NCBI GenBank assembly: GCA_016844685.1
Contig: JAENJF010000003.1
Span: 1-46,796 of the forward strand
Direction: 5' to 3'
Length of the DNA: 46,796 bases
From: Candidatus Nitrosotenuis sp.
GTDB taxonomy: Archaea > Thermoproteota > Nitrososphaeria > Nitrososphaerales > Nitrosopumilaceae
This document shows positions 17,986-27,549 of the stretch, piece after piece. Under the pieces are notes generated by a model that saw only the letters and a program-made list of their open reading frames with translations, made no database searches and was not told the origin of the DNA. A program made the translations under genes and the position numbers. Position 1 is the first letter of the stretch. The number at the start of each line of letters is the position of its first letter.

Positions 17986-19629
17986 ATGTCTACATTACAA
18001 ACAACCTCAGATGGAATTCCAGTCATAGTTCTAAGAGAAGGATCAAAGCAATCAAGGGGAAAAGATGCTCTGAAAAATAACATTAATGCTGCAAAATTGA
18101 TTGCGGAAATTATCAGTTCTAGCCTTGGTCCAAGAGGAATGGACAAGATGCTTGTTGATTCTTTAGGCGATATTACCATAACAAACGATGGCGCTACAAT
18201 TCTTAAAGAGATAGATGTCCAACATCCAGCGGCAAAGATGATGGTAGAGGTTGCAAAGGCAACAGACAGTGAGGTTGGAGATGGCACCTCTTCTGCAGTA
18301 ATAATCGCAGGCGCATTATTAGAAAAAGCAGAATCACTAATTGAGAATGAAATTCATCCTATCGTAATAGCAGATGGTTACAAGAAAGCGGCAAACAAAG
18401 CAATTTCATTACTTACAGAAATTGCAAAAAAAATTGATATCAACGACAAAGATACGCTAGAAAAGATAGCAAGAACGTCAATGCTCACAAAATTAGTTGC
18501 AGTTGAAGCTGCTGATCTTGCAAAAATGGTAGTTGAAGGAGTCTTGTCAAAAATGGAAAAAAAAGATGAAGGCTTCAAAGTATCAATAAACAACATCAAA
18601 GTTGAAAAAAAGGCAGGTGGCTCTATATCTGATAGTCATATAATTAATGGAATTGTTCTTGATAAAGAAGTTGTAAATAACAACATGCCAAAAAAAATTC
18701 AAAATGCAAAAATCGCACTAATCAGTGCACCGCTTGAGATAGAGAAAACAGAGTTTGAAGCAAAAATAAACATCTCAGCACCGAATCAAATCAAGTCGTT
18801 TATGGATGAAGAAAATCAAATTCTAAAAGAAATGGTTGATAAAATCAAATCAACTGGAGCAAATGTTGTACTGTGCCAGAAAGGAATCGATGATATAGTA
18901 CAGCATTATCTCGCAAAGGCAGGAATTTTGGCAGTAAGAAGAATCAAGGAAAGCGACATGGATAAGCTTACAAAAGCTACTGGCGGAAGAGTAGTTGGGA
19001 ACATAACTGATCTTACAGAAAAAGATTTGGGTTTAGCTCAAAACGTTGAAGAAAAACAAATTGAGGAAGATAATTGGACTTATGTTGAAGGATGTAAAAA
19101 TCCAAAAGCTGTAACTTTCCTTATTCGTGGTGGCTCACAAAGAGTAATAGACGAAGTAGAAAGAGCGATCCACGATGCAATAATGGTAGTAAAGGATGTG
19201 ATTGAAAAACCTTATTTTGTACCAGGAGGAGGCGCTCCAGAAGAATATCTTGCAACAAAACTACGTGTCTGGGCACAGTCATTGTCTGGAAGAGAACAAT
19301 TGGTGGTTGAAAAGTTTGCAGAGGCATTAGAATCCATTCCAATTTCACTTGCACGGAATGCTGGAATGAATGCAATTGATTCAATAACCCAACTTAGATC
19401 AAAACAAAGTGCTGGCTACAAGTATACTGGTGTTGATGTGATAAACAGTGTAATTGGTGATATTGAAAAAATCGATATTTTAGAGCCAATCAAGGTAAAA
19501 GAGCAGATAATAAAATCGGCAACAGAAACTGCAAACATGATACTAAGAATTGACAATGTAGTTGCAGTCTCAAGAACATCATCAGCTCCCCCCAGTCAGA
19601 TGCAGGGTCAGACTCCTGGAATGTATTAA
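17986..19629 (+). CDS. Thermosome subunit (group II chaperonin)
   Basis: SSLGPRGMDKMLVDSLGDITITNDGATILKEIDVQHPAAKM; VGDGTSSAVIIAGALL; GGGAPEEYLATKL. Confidence 0.97.
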   Translation: MSTLQTTSDGIPVIVLREGSKQSRGKDALKNNINAAKLIAEIISSSLGPRGMDKMLVDSLGDITITNDGATILKEIDVQHPAAKMMVEVAKATDSEVGDGTSSAVIIAGALLEKAESLIENEIHPIVIADGYKKAANKAISLLTEIAKKIDINDKDTLEKIARTSMLTKLVAVEAADLAKMVVEGVLSKMEKKDEGFKVSINNIKVEKKAGGSISDSHIINGIVLDKEVVNNNMPKKIQNAKIALISAPLEIEKTEFEAKINISAPNQIKSFMDEENQILKEMVDKIKSTGANVVLCQKGIDDIVQHYLAKAGILAVRRIKESDMDKLTKATGGRVVGNITDLTEKDLGLAQNVEEKQIEEDNWTYVEGCKNPKAVTFLIRGGSQRVIDEVERAIHDAIMVVKDVIEKPYFVPGGGAPEEYLATKLRVWAQSLSGREQLVVEKFAEALESIPISLARNAGMNAIDSITQLRSKQSAGYKYTGVDVINSVIGDIEKIDILEPIKVKEQIIKSATETANMILRIDNVVAVSRTSSAPPSQMQGQTPGMY

Positions 19630-19634
19630 GACTT

Positions 19635-20453
19635 TTGAAAAAAATCATCATAATAAAGGCAAATGGTGAAAAGGCAAGATTCGATATTAAAAAAGTAGAA
19701 TCCACCTGTATTAGGGCAGGTGCAAGTCCAAGATCAGCTCAAAAGATAGCTAGGCAAATCTATCACCAAATACATCACGGAATGACTACAAGGCAAATCT
19801 ACAGTATGGTGCTCAAGCTTCTTTTGCAAACTGAAAGTCCAGCCATCAAGCAAAGATATCGCCTAAAAGAATCAATAATGATGATGGGTCCTGCAGGATT
19901 TTCATTTGAGACTTTTGTTGGACAGATTCTTGAGCAATATGGATACAGGACAAGATCAATAAATTCAGAAGTGCCTGGAAGATGCATCGTACACGAGGTG
20001 GATCTTGTAGTGGAATCAGAACAGGACAAAAGAAAGTGGCTCGTTGAATGCAAGTACCACAATCTACCTGGGAGGTACACTGGCCTCAAAGAATCATTAT
20101 ACACGCATGCGCGATTTTTGGACCTTGCCGACAAATTTGACAACGAAATGCTTGTCTGCAACACCAAGGTTTCGTCCGATGTGATAAAGTATGCAAATTG
20201 TGTTTCCCAGAAGGTATTATCATGGAGATACCCTCAGGATGCAGGATTGGAAAGAATGATCGAGGATAAAAAATTGTACCCCATTACGATATTAAGTCCA
20301 ACTAGAAAGGAATTGGAATCATTTTTTCAAAATAAAGTAATGATTGCAAAAGATCTGCTAGATATCGATATTGGGGAATTTGCACGTAGGACAAAGATTC
20401 CAATTAGGAGGATTCTATCATTGCAAAAACTGGTAAATCAGATTATCATCTAG
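19635..20453 (+). CDS. ATP-cone domain fused to PD-(D/E)XK (Mrr-like) nuclease domain
   Basis: IIIKANGEKARFDIKKVESTCIRAGAS..ARQIYHQIHHGMTTRQIY (ATP cone); FETFVGQILEQYGYRTRS...HEVDLVV...WLVECKYHN (restriction-endonuclease-like core); TTG start. Confidence 0.82.
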   Translation: MKKIIIIKANGEKARFDIKKVESTCIRAGASPRSAQKIARQIYHQIHHGMTTRQIYSMVLKLLLQTESPAIKQRYRLKESIMMMGPAGFSFETFVGQILEQYGYRTRSINSEVPGRCIVHEVDLVVESEQDKRKWLVECKYHNLPGRYTGLKESLYTHARFLDLADKFDNEMLVCNTKVSSDVIKYANCVSQKVLSWRYPQDAGLERMIEDKKLYPITILSPTRKELESFFQNKVMIAKDLLDIDIGEFARRTKIPIRRILSLQKLVNQIII

Positions 20454-21370
20454 TTTTTCAAAAATTCCAGTACTTTTGCGATGTTATTTTTTACAGTATC
20501 AGCTGACTTGGACAAAGATTCTTTTTCATTTTGGGTAATTTCGATCTGATGGATTTTAACTACACCATTTTTGTTGATTGTAAGTGGAACCCCAACACAA
20601 ACATCAGACAATCCATATTGTCCATCAAGTAGAACCGATGCAGGAACGTCTAATGTTTCATCTTTAATGATACTATTGATTATATCAAATGTGTTTTTTG
20701 CAATACCAAACGCCGAATGTCCCTTGTAGTCTCGCAAATATTTCCAATAGTTTCTAACATCCAGAGTAATTTTTGATATTTGTGCATCATCCAAGAGATC
20801 AGTTACAGGTTTTCCATCGTATTTTACTCGTGAAAATATTGGAACCATTGTATCATCATGTTCGCCCATTACTATTGCATCTTGAATTTTGGATTGGTTT
20901 GTTCCAAATTCTTGTGCTAAAAGGTACCTAAATCTGCTAGAATCAAGATTTGATGCAACGCCAATTACGTTTTTTGATGAAAAGGAGGCCTCTTTTTGTA
21001 TCACATAGACAAGAACGTCTACAGGATTTGTAATCATTAAGATTTTGGCATCTGGCGCATATTTTGCAATGTTTGAGGCTATTTTTTGAATCATTTTTGC
21101 CTGATCGTACATTATTTCAGTTCTGCTTTGTAGATGCACACCGCTACTTGCAGTAACTACAACTACTTTGGAGTCTTTTATTTTGGAATAATCACTTGTG
21201 CCAGTAATTGATATTGATGAAGATTCGGGAATTGCATTTGAGATATCGAGTGCTTCACCAATTGCTTTTTTTTCATACCTGTTAATCAGAACAATATTGT
21301 CAAGTGAAAAAGACCCACAGAGAAATCCAACTGCGGATCCCACTTTTCCACTACCAATTATTGAGATCAT
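20450..21370 (-). CDS. mdh: Malate/lactate dehydrogenase family
   Basis: ISIIGSGKVGSAVGFLCG; ITNPVDVLVYVIQKEA; MGEHDDTMVPIFS; GVPLTINKNGV. Confidence 0.93.
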   Translation of the reverse strand: MISIIGSGKVGSAVGFLCGSFSLDNIVLINRYEKKAIGEALDISNAIPESSSISITGTSDYSKIKDSKVVVVTASSGVHLQSRTEIMYDQAKMIQKIASNIAKYAPDAKILMITNPVDVLVYVIQKEASFSSKNVIGVASNLDSSRFRYLLAQEFGTNQSKIQDAIVMGEHDDTMVPIFSRVKYDGKPVTDLLDDAQISKITLDVRNYWKYLRDYKGHSAFGIAKNTFDIINSIIKDETLDVPASVLLDGQYGLSDVCVGVPLTINKNGVVKIHQIEITQNEKESLSKSADTVKNNIAKVLEFLKN

Positions 21371-21392
21371 GTATCCTCTATGGGTGTGTCAG

Positions 21393-21863
21393 CTACTTCT
21401 TATTTGCTTCTAGCCTATCAATGGGAATAACATGAACTACCTGAATTGTTCCAAGAAGTTTTTTTCCATCAGATACATCATAATAGTTAAACATTGTATC
21501 ATGTTTACTACGAATAATTATTTTGTCATCTTCTTCTGGTTGCAGTAATTTTGTTTTAATGTCAACACCATCTACGTACAACTGATGTGGAATTGTATCT
21601 TTGTTTTTTACTGTAAGAATATAGGAAAAGTCTCCAGTTCTCATGATCAGGGCTGGGTTCGTACCAGCATTCCCAACAGTTCCCACCACCACTGTTTCAC
21701 CACTTATATTTCGAAATTCTAGTGTTTGTCTTACTTCCTCTGGCCAAAAGATGTTAAACTGTCTTACATACCCCATACTCGCATAACCAAAAATTGCAGC
21801 AAGTGCAACAAAACCACCAACCATTCCAAAAATTAAAAATTTCTTATCGCTATTCATAGACAA
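21393..21863 (-). CDS. Membrane-anchored protein, possibly cupredoxin-like beta domain
   Basis: N-terminal TM; periplasmic domain with FSYILTVKNKDTIPHQLYVDGV and IRSKHDTMFNYYDV; no Cys ligand visible. Confidence 0.6.
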   Translation of the reverse strand: MSMNSDKKFLIFGMVGGFVALAAIFGYASMGYVRQFNIFWPEEVRQTLEFRNISGETVVVGTVGNAGTNPALIMRTGDFSYILTVKNKDTIPHQLYVDGVDIKTKLLQPEEDDKIIIRSKHDTMFNYYDVSDGKKLLGTIQVVHVIPIDRLEANKK

Positions 21864-22114
21864 AATTTCATTTTATTCTATATGTACAGAGGATATAATT
21901 TTCATAATTGAAATCATGTTATTAAAACTGGAAGAGAGTGTCAAGGATTAGTTGGGGAAACAGAATCAGCCACTCCCTCCAATTTAGATATACTGTCACA
22001 TTATCAGTATTTAATGAAAATTATGATTATCAATTCTGAAAATTAAGTATGAGTCTAGTTATCATCTTTGAATTCCATTAAACAGATAAAATAATTAGCA
22101 AACAACACAAAACC

Positions 22115-23413
22115 ATGGCAGAACTTAAGCGACACCTCGGTCTTTTTCACACCACAATGTATGGGGTAGGCCTCATACTTGGTGCTGGGATTTATGCACT
22201 TATTGGAGATGCGGCTGGGGCGGCAGGAAACTCGTTATGGCTTTCATTTATTTTGGCTGCAATAGCTTCCGTGTTTACAGGATTAAGCTATGCAGAGCTT
22301 TCCTCAATGTATCCAAAGGCTGCTGCAGAATATTCTTTTGTCAAAAATGCATTCAAAAATAATTTTGTTGCATTCATTGTTGGCTGGCTCACATTATTTG
22401 TTGCAATAATTTCAGCGGCAACCATTGCTTTGGGTTTTGGCGGATATTTTGCAAATTTGTTTGGTGTGCCAATTTTGATTTCTGCAATATTGGTAATTGT
22501 TGGATTGTCATTTGTTAATTTTTTTGGAATACGAGAATCGTCTTCGATGAATGTAATTTTTACTATAATTGAGGCAGTAGGTCTCGCACTTGTGATTTGG
22601 ATTGGATTTGCGTTATTTGGTAATGCGCAAATTGATTATTTTGATGTGCCTCACGGCCTAAGCGGCATATTTTCTGCATTTACGTTGGTGTTTTTTGCAT
22701 ATATTGGATTTGAGAACATTGCAAATATTGCAGAGGAAATACGTAATCCAAAAAAGGTACTTCCGAGGGCAATCATCCTTTCAATATCAATTACTGCGAT
22801 AGTCTACATTTTGGTTTCAATAACTGCAATTCGAGTTCTTAGCTGGCAAGAACTGGATTCTTCAATTGCTCCACTTGCAGATGTTGTAAAAAAGGCACTT
22901 GGCCCACAGGCACAGATTATTCTTTCATTTATTGCATTATTTGCAACTACAAACACTGTCCTTATCATGCTAGTATCAGGATCAAGGATTCTTTATGGCA
23001 TATCAAAAGACAATGCACTTCCTGCAATTTTCGGTATTGTACACCAACAAAGAAAGACGCCGTGGCTTGCAGTAATTGTAATTGGATTTCTGTCCATAAT
23101 ATTCGTATTTGCAGGCGATATTACAACAATTGCAAATATTTCTGTATTTACAATAATCATGGTTTTCATTTTGGTGAATCTATCATTGATTTGGTTACGT
23201 TACAAAGAACCAAATTATGAAAGACCATTTAAATCGCCATTAAACGTAAAAAAATTTCCAATCCTTGCAGCATTTGGAATCATTACGCCAATTTTGGGCA
23301 TAATTCAGCTAAGCCCATATGTCGTATCCATGGGAATTGGTGTTGTTGCATCAGGTGCATTGTTTTATTTTTTGTATAATCGTTTATCGAAAAAATCTAA
23401 CTTGAAAAGCTAA
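22115..23413 (+). CDS. APC superfamily amino acid permease
   Basis: GLFHTTMYGVGLILGAGIYALIGDAAGAAGNSLWLSF; GFENIANIAEEIRNPKKVLPRAI; multiple TMs. Confidence 0.93.
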   Translation: MAELKRHLGLFHTTMYGVGLILGAGIYALIGDAAGAAGNSLWLSFILAAIASVFTGLSYAELSSMYPKAAAEYSFVKNAFKNNFVAFIVGWLTLFVAIISAATIALGFGGYFANLFGVPILISAILVIVGLSFVNFFGIRESSSMNVIFTIIEAVGLALVIWIGFALFGNAQIDYFDVPHGLSGIFSAFTLVFFAYIGFENIANIAEEIRNPKKVLPRAIILSISITAIVYILVSITAIRVLSWQELDSSIAPLADVVKKALGPQAQIILSFIALFATTNTVLIMLVSGSRILYGISKDNALPAIFGIVHQQRKTPWLAVIVIGFLSIIFVFAGDITTIANISVFTIIMVFILVNLSLIWLRYKEPNYERPFKSPLNVKKFPILAAFGIITPILGIIQLSPYVVSMGIGVVASGALFYFLYNRLSKKSNLKS

Positions 23414-23787
23414 TTCAGGCCAATTGTCTTGATTATTTTATTTGCGGTTTTGTCAATGTCGACATTTGGTTCTGCTGAAATCAACAATACAAAGGAATCA
23501 ATTGGGAAGCTCATTATTATTGCCTTTTCCCTTCGTGATGCAGAATATCTGACCTCGCCAAGACAATAGTCAAAGTCTTTTCTCATTGAAACTCTCAGGA
23601 CAAGCTCCATGTACATTTTTTGTCGCTCTGCTTCGTCTTCTGGCGAATCTATGCAAGACTTGAATCCACCTGCCACAAGCCTGCCCATGGAATTGATTAG
23701 TCCCACAAAGCGAATTTCATTTTCTTTGAGCAATGTATCACATTTTTGCTCAAGGGTTGACTGTTCTAGTGCGTATTTTGCTTTCAT
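23410..23787 (-). CDS. Small conserved thaumarchaeal-type protein, paralog of 25492..25854
   Basis: NEIRFVGLINSMGRLVAGGFKS...KMYMELVLRVSMRKDFD..LGEVRYSASRREKAIIMSFPIDSFVLLISAEPNVD aligns by eye with the 25492 product. Confidence 0.75.
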   Translation of the reverse strand: MKAKYALEQSTLEQKCDTLLKENEIRFVGLINSMGRLVAGGFKSCIDSPEDEAERQKMYMELVLRVSMRKDFDYCLGEVRYSASRREKAIIMSFPIDSFVLLISAEPNVDIDKTANKIIKTIGLN

Positions 23788-23969
23788 TAAATTGATTTTT
23801 GTGAATTTGCTAATAAGAGACGCGTAGCAATTATCAGTGAGTATGATGATCAGATAATAACGAGATGCTCACTTCACATACCAATATCGTTACTGAATTG
23901 ATGGTAAAGTTGTCTTCTGCAGTAATTGATGAAAAGTGAAACGATCTTGACCAAAAGTCAATAGAATAA

Positions 23970-25253
23970 TCATTTGAAAAAAAGAAACATTGCAAACATT
24001 ACAGCTACTGAAAGACTCATCAATGCAAATGTGAACCACCCCAAGATATTGGAGAGTTTTCCATTTGTTTTTTCGTGAAGAATTTTTTTGTTGTTTGCTA
24101 TTTTCATTATTACAAAAAGCATAGGAACTGTTACAATTCCATTAATCACAGCAGTGTAAATTAACGCAGTGATTGGATTGATATTGATAAAATTAATTCC
24201 TAGTCCAATTATTGTTGAAACCAAAATTGTGATATAGAATGCCTTTGCTTGCCTAAATTTTTTACTAAGGCCCTGTTTCCAGCCAAATCCATCTGACAGT
24301 GCATACGCAGAAGATCCTGCAAGTACCGGTATTGCAAGAAGTCCGGTTCCGATTATGCCTAATGCAAAGATGATTTTTGATGCTTCTCCAGAATGAGGAA
24401 ATGTTTTGACTAGTGGTTCTAGTGCTTTTGCTGCCTCTTCTGCAGTTGTGATATTAGTTATTCCGTTTAGATGAAGTGTTCCTGCTGCAGTCAGAATGAT
24501 AAACCACATTATCATCTGAGAAAAGCCCATTCCTATTATGACATCAAGTCGCATGGTCTTGATTTCACGTTTTGATATTTTTGGTGTACCAGTTCCCACA
24601 TCAGAGATTTTGTCTTTTGCAACATCATCTTCTGCTTCTTCTGATGCTTGCCAGAAGAAAAGATACGGTGAAATTGTTGTACCAAGCATTGCAACAGACA
24701 TCATTGCAAATGTAGAATTAAATTCTATATTTGGAATTATACCAGCTAAAACTATTTCATGAAGATTTTCGCCAATGATTATTGCAGTAAGAACATATGC
24801 AAATAGCGAAAGTGTAAGATACTTGAGTATTCTGACATATTTTTTATAAGGGATAAAAATTTCAGCGCAAATGATAAGTCCGGTAAAACACAATGCAAAT
24901 ACAAAGTTCGGGATTTGTGGAAAGATCAAATTTGTTGATGCGGCCATTGCGCCAATATCTACGCCAATGTTTATTGTATTTGCAATCAAAAGAAGAGATG
25001 TTATAGGAAAGACAACTTTGTTTGAGAATTGTTTTTTTAATGCATTACCTAAACCGGCACCTGTAACTAATCCTATTCGCGCACACATTTCCTGAATTGC
25101 AATCATTATCGGATATAGTACGAACCAAAGTGAATTGAATCCAAATTGTGCTCCTACTTGGGAATATGTTGCAATACCTGACGGATCGTCATCTGCTGCA
25201 CCCGTTACAACTCCAGGTCCTAAATTTTTAAAGAAATTTTTTATTGACGGCAA
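23970..25253 (-). CDS. Nramp family divalent metal transporter
   Basis: GPGVVTGAADDDPSGIATYSQVGAQFGFNSLW (canonical Nramp DPSG motif); AMLGTTISPYLFFWQASEE; TTG start. Confidence 0.94.
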   Translation of the reverse strand: MPSIKNFFKNLGPGVVTGAADDDPSGIATYSQVGAQFGFNSLWFVLYPIMIAIQEMCARIGLVTGAGLGNALKKQFSNKVVFPITSLLLIANTINIGVDIGAMAASTNLIFPQIPNFVFALCFTGLIICAEIFIPYKKYVRILKYLTLSLFAYVLTAIIIGENLHEIVLAGIIPNIEFNSTFAMMSVAMLGTTISPYLFFWQASEEAEDDVAKDKISDVGTGTPKISKREIKTMRLDVIIGMGFSQMIMWFIILTAAGTLHLNGITNITTAEEAAKALEPLVKTFPHSGEASKIIFALGIIGTGLLAIPVLAGSSAYALSDGFGWKQGLSKKFRQAKAFYITILVSTIIGLGINFININPITALIYTAVINGIVTVPMLFVIMKIANNKKILHEKTNGKLSNILGWFTFALMSLSVAVMFAMFLFFK

Positions 25254-25370
25254 TTAGATGAGAGATCTTTTTTAGATATTAATCACATAAGTAGATTATC
25301 AGCCTAAGAATTGATTACTTGTTCTTTAACTGTCAAAAGGCTTTTAAAAAGTATACAAAAACCCAGCTTG

Positions 25371-25481
25371 GTAGGCATACGATAATATTAAATTAGAACA
25401 TTTTCTGGCCCGCCCCTCGATGAGATCAACGACGGCACTTACAGTAGGCATACGATAATATTAAATTAGAACATTTTCTGG
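25371..25481 (+). repeat. Two identical 38-bp direct repeats, 73-bp period
   Basis: gtaggcatacgataatattaaattagaacattttctgg at 25371..25408 and 25444..25481. Confidence 0.98.
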
Positions 25482-25491
25482 AGCAATCGCT

Positions 25492-25854
25492 ATGAGTAAA
25501 CAGATTACTCCGCTTGATACCTGCAATGAAGTCTTGGCAGTAGATGATTCAATACGATTCGTTGGAAGAATCAAAAATAGAAAGCTGATTGCTTTTGCAA
25601 GACATCAAGGTAAGAAACCACTTCTTGATGCAGAGCTTGGAAATTTGGCACATTATTATGCATCAGTTAAGGCAAGCATGGAGGAAATGTTTGATGGGCC
25701 ACTAGGCAAGACAAATTGGATGATAACTGCCAAAGAATATGTAAAATTGATAACGCTTTTCCTAGATGACGGATTACTTATTTTTTCAATAGATGTGGAA
25801 GCAGACCACGACGAAATTATTAAAAAAATTCAAAACTTGAATATTAAACTTTAG
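25492..25854 (+). CDS. Small conserved thaumarchaeal-type protein, paralog of 23410..23787
   Basis: DDSIRFVGRIKNRKLIAFARHQGKKPLLDAELGNLAHYYASVKASMEEM...VKLITLFLDDGLLIFSIDVEADHDEI. Confidence 0.8.
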   Translation: MSKQITPLDTCNEVLAVDDSIRFVGRIKNRKLIAFARHQGKKPLLDAELGNLAHYYASVKASMEEMFDGPLGKTNWMITAKEYVKLITLFLDDGLLIFSIDVEADHDEIIKKIQNLNIKL

Positions 25855-25870
25855 AACTTGTCTAAAAGCG

Positions 25871-27199
25871 TCACAAATAGTCTTTAAGTGAGATTTTATT
25901 TTCTTTTGGAATCTTTGCTATTTCAAATCCCTCTGGTCGTTTTGACATAGGCCTTGTTGCATCAATTCCAAGCTTTGCAGTAAGCAGATTCTTTTGATCA
26001 CTTGATGGATCAAGGCTGGAACCACGGACTTTTTCAATTATTGTAAGTCCCTTGTCAGCTTGGAATCTTGTCGCCATTGCATATTCTACTTGGACTGGAT
26101 CGGATGGGTCTATGTCATCGTCAACTATTGTGACCATTTTCAGCGAGCGATGAGCGGCAAATGTCTTTTCAATTGCCTTTTTTCCATCGGTCTCTTTTTT
26201 CTTTGATATTTGCACAACTGCATGCAGCCAGTTGCATCCGCCGTTTGACATCACGACCTGCTTTGTTTGTGGAAATCCCTTTGCGACGTCACGATTCAGC
26301 TTTGCCTCAATTGGCATTCCCATCAAGAGTCGGTGTTCCCCATATCCAGACAGTATGTCATGAAATATCGCATTATTTCTAAAGTAAAGGTTTTCAAGCT
26401 CAAATACCGGCTGCTTTCTTGCAAAGTCATATGTTCGTAGCATCTCCACCATCCATTCCTTGTGAGTTCTGTCCGCAAGAATTCGCCCTTCCATCACAAT
26501 CTCCGTTCCGGACGGAACTGTCCTTCCAGAGTATGGGAGTTTTGTAAGGGCAAGCTTTCCTGCCAGAAGCGAGTTTGCTATTTCTAGTTCGTCCTCACCC
26601 CACTCTGCCTGGTATGCCCCTGCGATCGAAACCGCGGGATGTACGCCCACAGTTATTGCTACTTTGAGGTCTTCGCCGTGCTGCTTGGCATCCGTAAATG
26701 AGCGATGAAGGTGGCGGCCTTCCACCATTCTGACTGAAAAATGGGTTTTGTCAATTGGCATCAGCCTATGAAAAGAGGAGTTTTGGGTCTTTTTTTCTGG
26801 GTTTTGCGTGTAAATTATTGATGATGTGATGAATGGCCCTGACTCTTTTTCAAAGTGCGTAACAATTGGAAGTATGGTCAGGTCCTTTGACTTGTTCTCA
26901 AAAAACTTGGCATCAGTTATGATTTTTGGCTTTTTTGCATGCTCTATGGCTGAAATTATTTTTTGATGTATCGCTGATTCTTTTGCGCCTACTGCGGCCG
27001 CAAATCTGGCGCGAGTCCCAACTAGATTGGCAACCAGTCGAAGCTTGCTTTCCTTGATGTTTTCAAAGAGAACCGCATTTGCTCCGTCTACCTTTGCCGT
27101 AAGTACGGCAATTTCATATTTTGTAGAGACCTTCTTTTTTACAATCGATAATTGTCCTGTTTTTTTTATTTGATCAATGAAAACGCGGATGTCAGTCAT
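25871..27199 (-). CDS. UbiD family decarboxylase
   Basis: KPKIITDAKFFENKSKDLTILPIVTHFEKESGPFITSSIIYTQNPE; SFHRLMPIDKTHFSVRMVEGRHLHRSF; VDDDIDPSDPVQVEYAMATRFQAD. Confidence 0.92.
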   Translation of the reverse strand: MTDIRVFIDQIKKTGQLSIVKKKVSTKYEIAVLTAKVDGANAVLFENIKESKLRLVANLVGTRARFAAAVGAKESAIHQKIISAIEHAKKPKIITDAKFFENKSKDLTILPIVTHFEKESGPFITSSIIYTQNPEKKTQNSSFHRLMPIDKTHFSVRMVEGRHLHRSFTDAKQHGEDLKVAITVGVHPAVSIAGAYQAEWGEDELEIANSLLAGKLALTKLPYSGRTVPSGTEIVMEGRILADRTHKEWMVEMLRTYDFARKQPVFELENLYFRNNAIFHDILSGYGEHRLLMGMPIEAKLNRDVAKGFPQTKQVVMSNGGCNWLHAVVQISKKKETDGKKAIEKTFAAHRSLKMVTIVDDDIDPSDPVQVEYAMATRFQADKGLTIIEKVRGSSLDPSSDQKNLLTAKLGIDATRPMSKRPEGFEIAKIPKENKISLKDYL

Positions 27200-27531
27200 T
27201 CTCGAATTGCCTCAGTGATTTTCGCAATTAGAACCTTACCTGCATTTGCCCCAAGCTCCCTTTGTGTAAACAATGAAACAATACAAATTCCTTTTACATA
27301 TGATGCTAATTTTTGGGAGATCAGTTTTAGAAAAAGTGCGTCTGTCCTTGCAGGGATTATTGTTGATGTGCTAGGTGATGGATTTGTCCCTACTGATATC
27401 ATCATTGCGCCAAGCTTATTGACGCCTTCAGTAATAGAAATAAAAAAACCGTTGTCGTACTTTTCAATTTTGACATCGAATTTCCGATTTTCTGTTTCCA
27501 CAGTTATTTTACTGTAGTCAGAACTTGACAT
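27196..27531 (-). CDS. Conserved hypothetical in likely operon with UbiD
   Basis: Overlaps start of 25871..27199 (ATGA-type); complete ORF, no recognised family. Confidence 0.7.
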   Translation of the reverse strand: MSSSDYSKITVETENRKFDVKIEKYDNGFFISITEGVNKLGAMMISVGTNPSPSTSTIIPARTDALFLKLISQKLASYVKGICIVSLFTQRELGANAGKVLIAKITEAIRE

Positions 27532-27549
27532 TATTACTTGAATTGAGAT

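Noticed and set aside
21931-22000. Moderately GC-rich leader upstream of the APC permease with partial dyads
   Set aside because: Only short imperfect pairing (TTGG/CCAA, GGGA/TCCC); insufficient to call a structured RNA.
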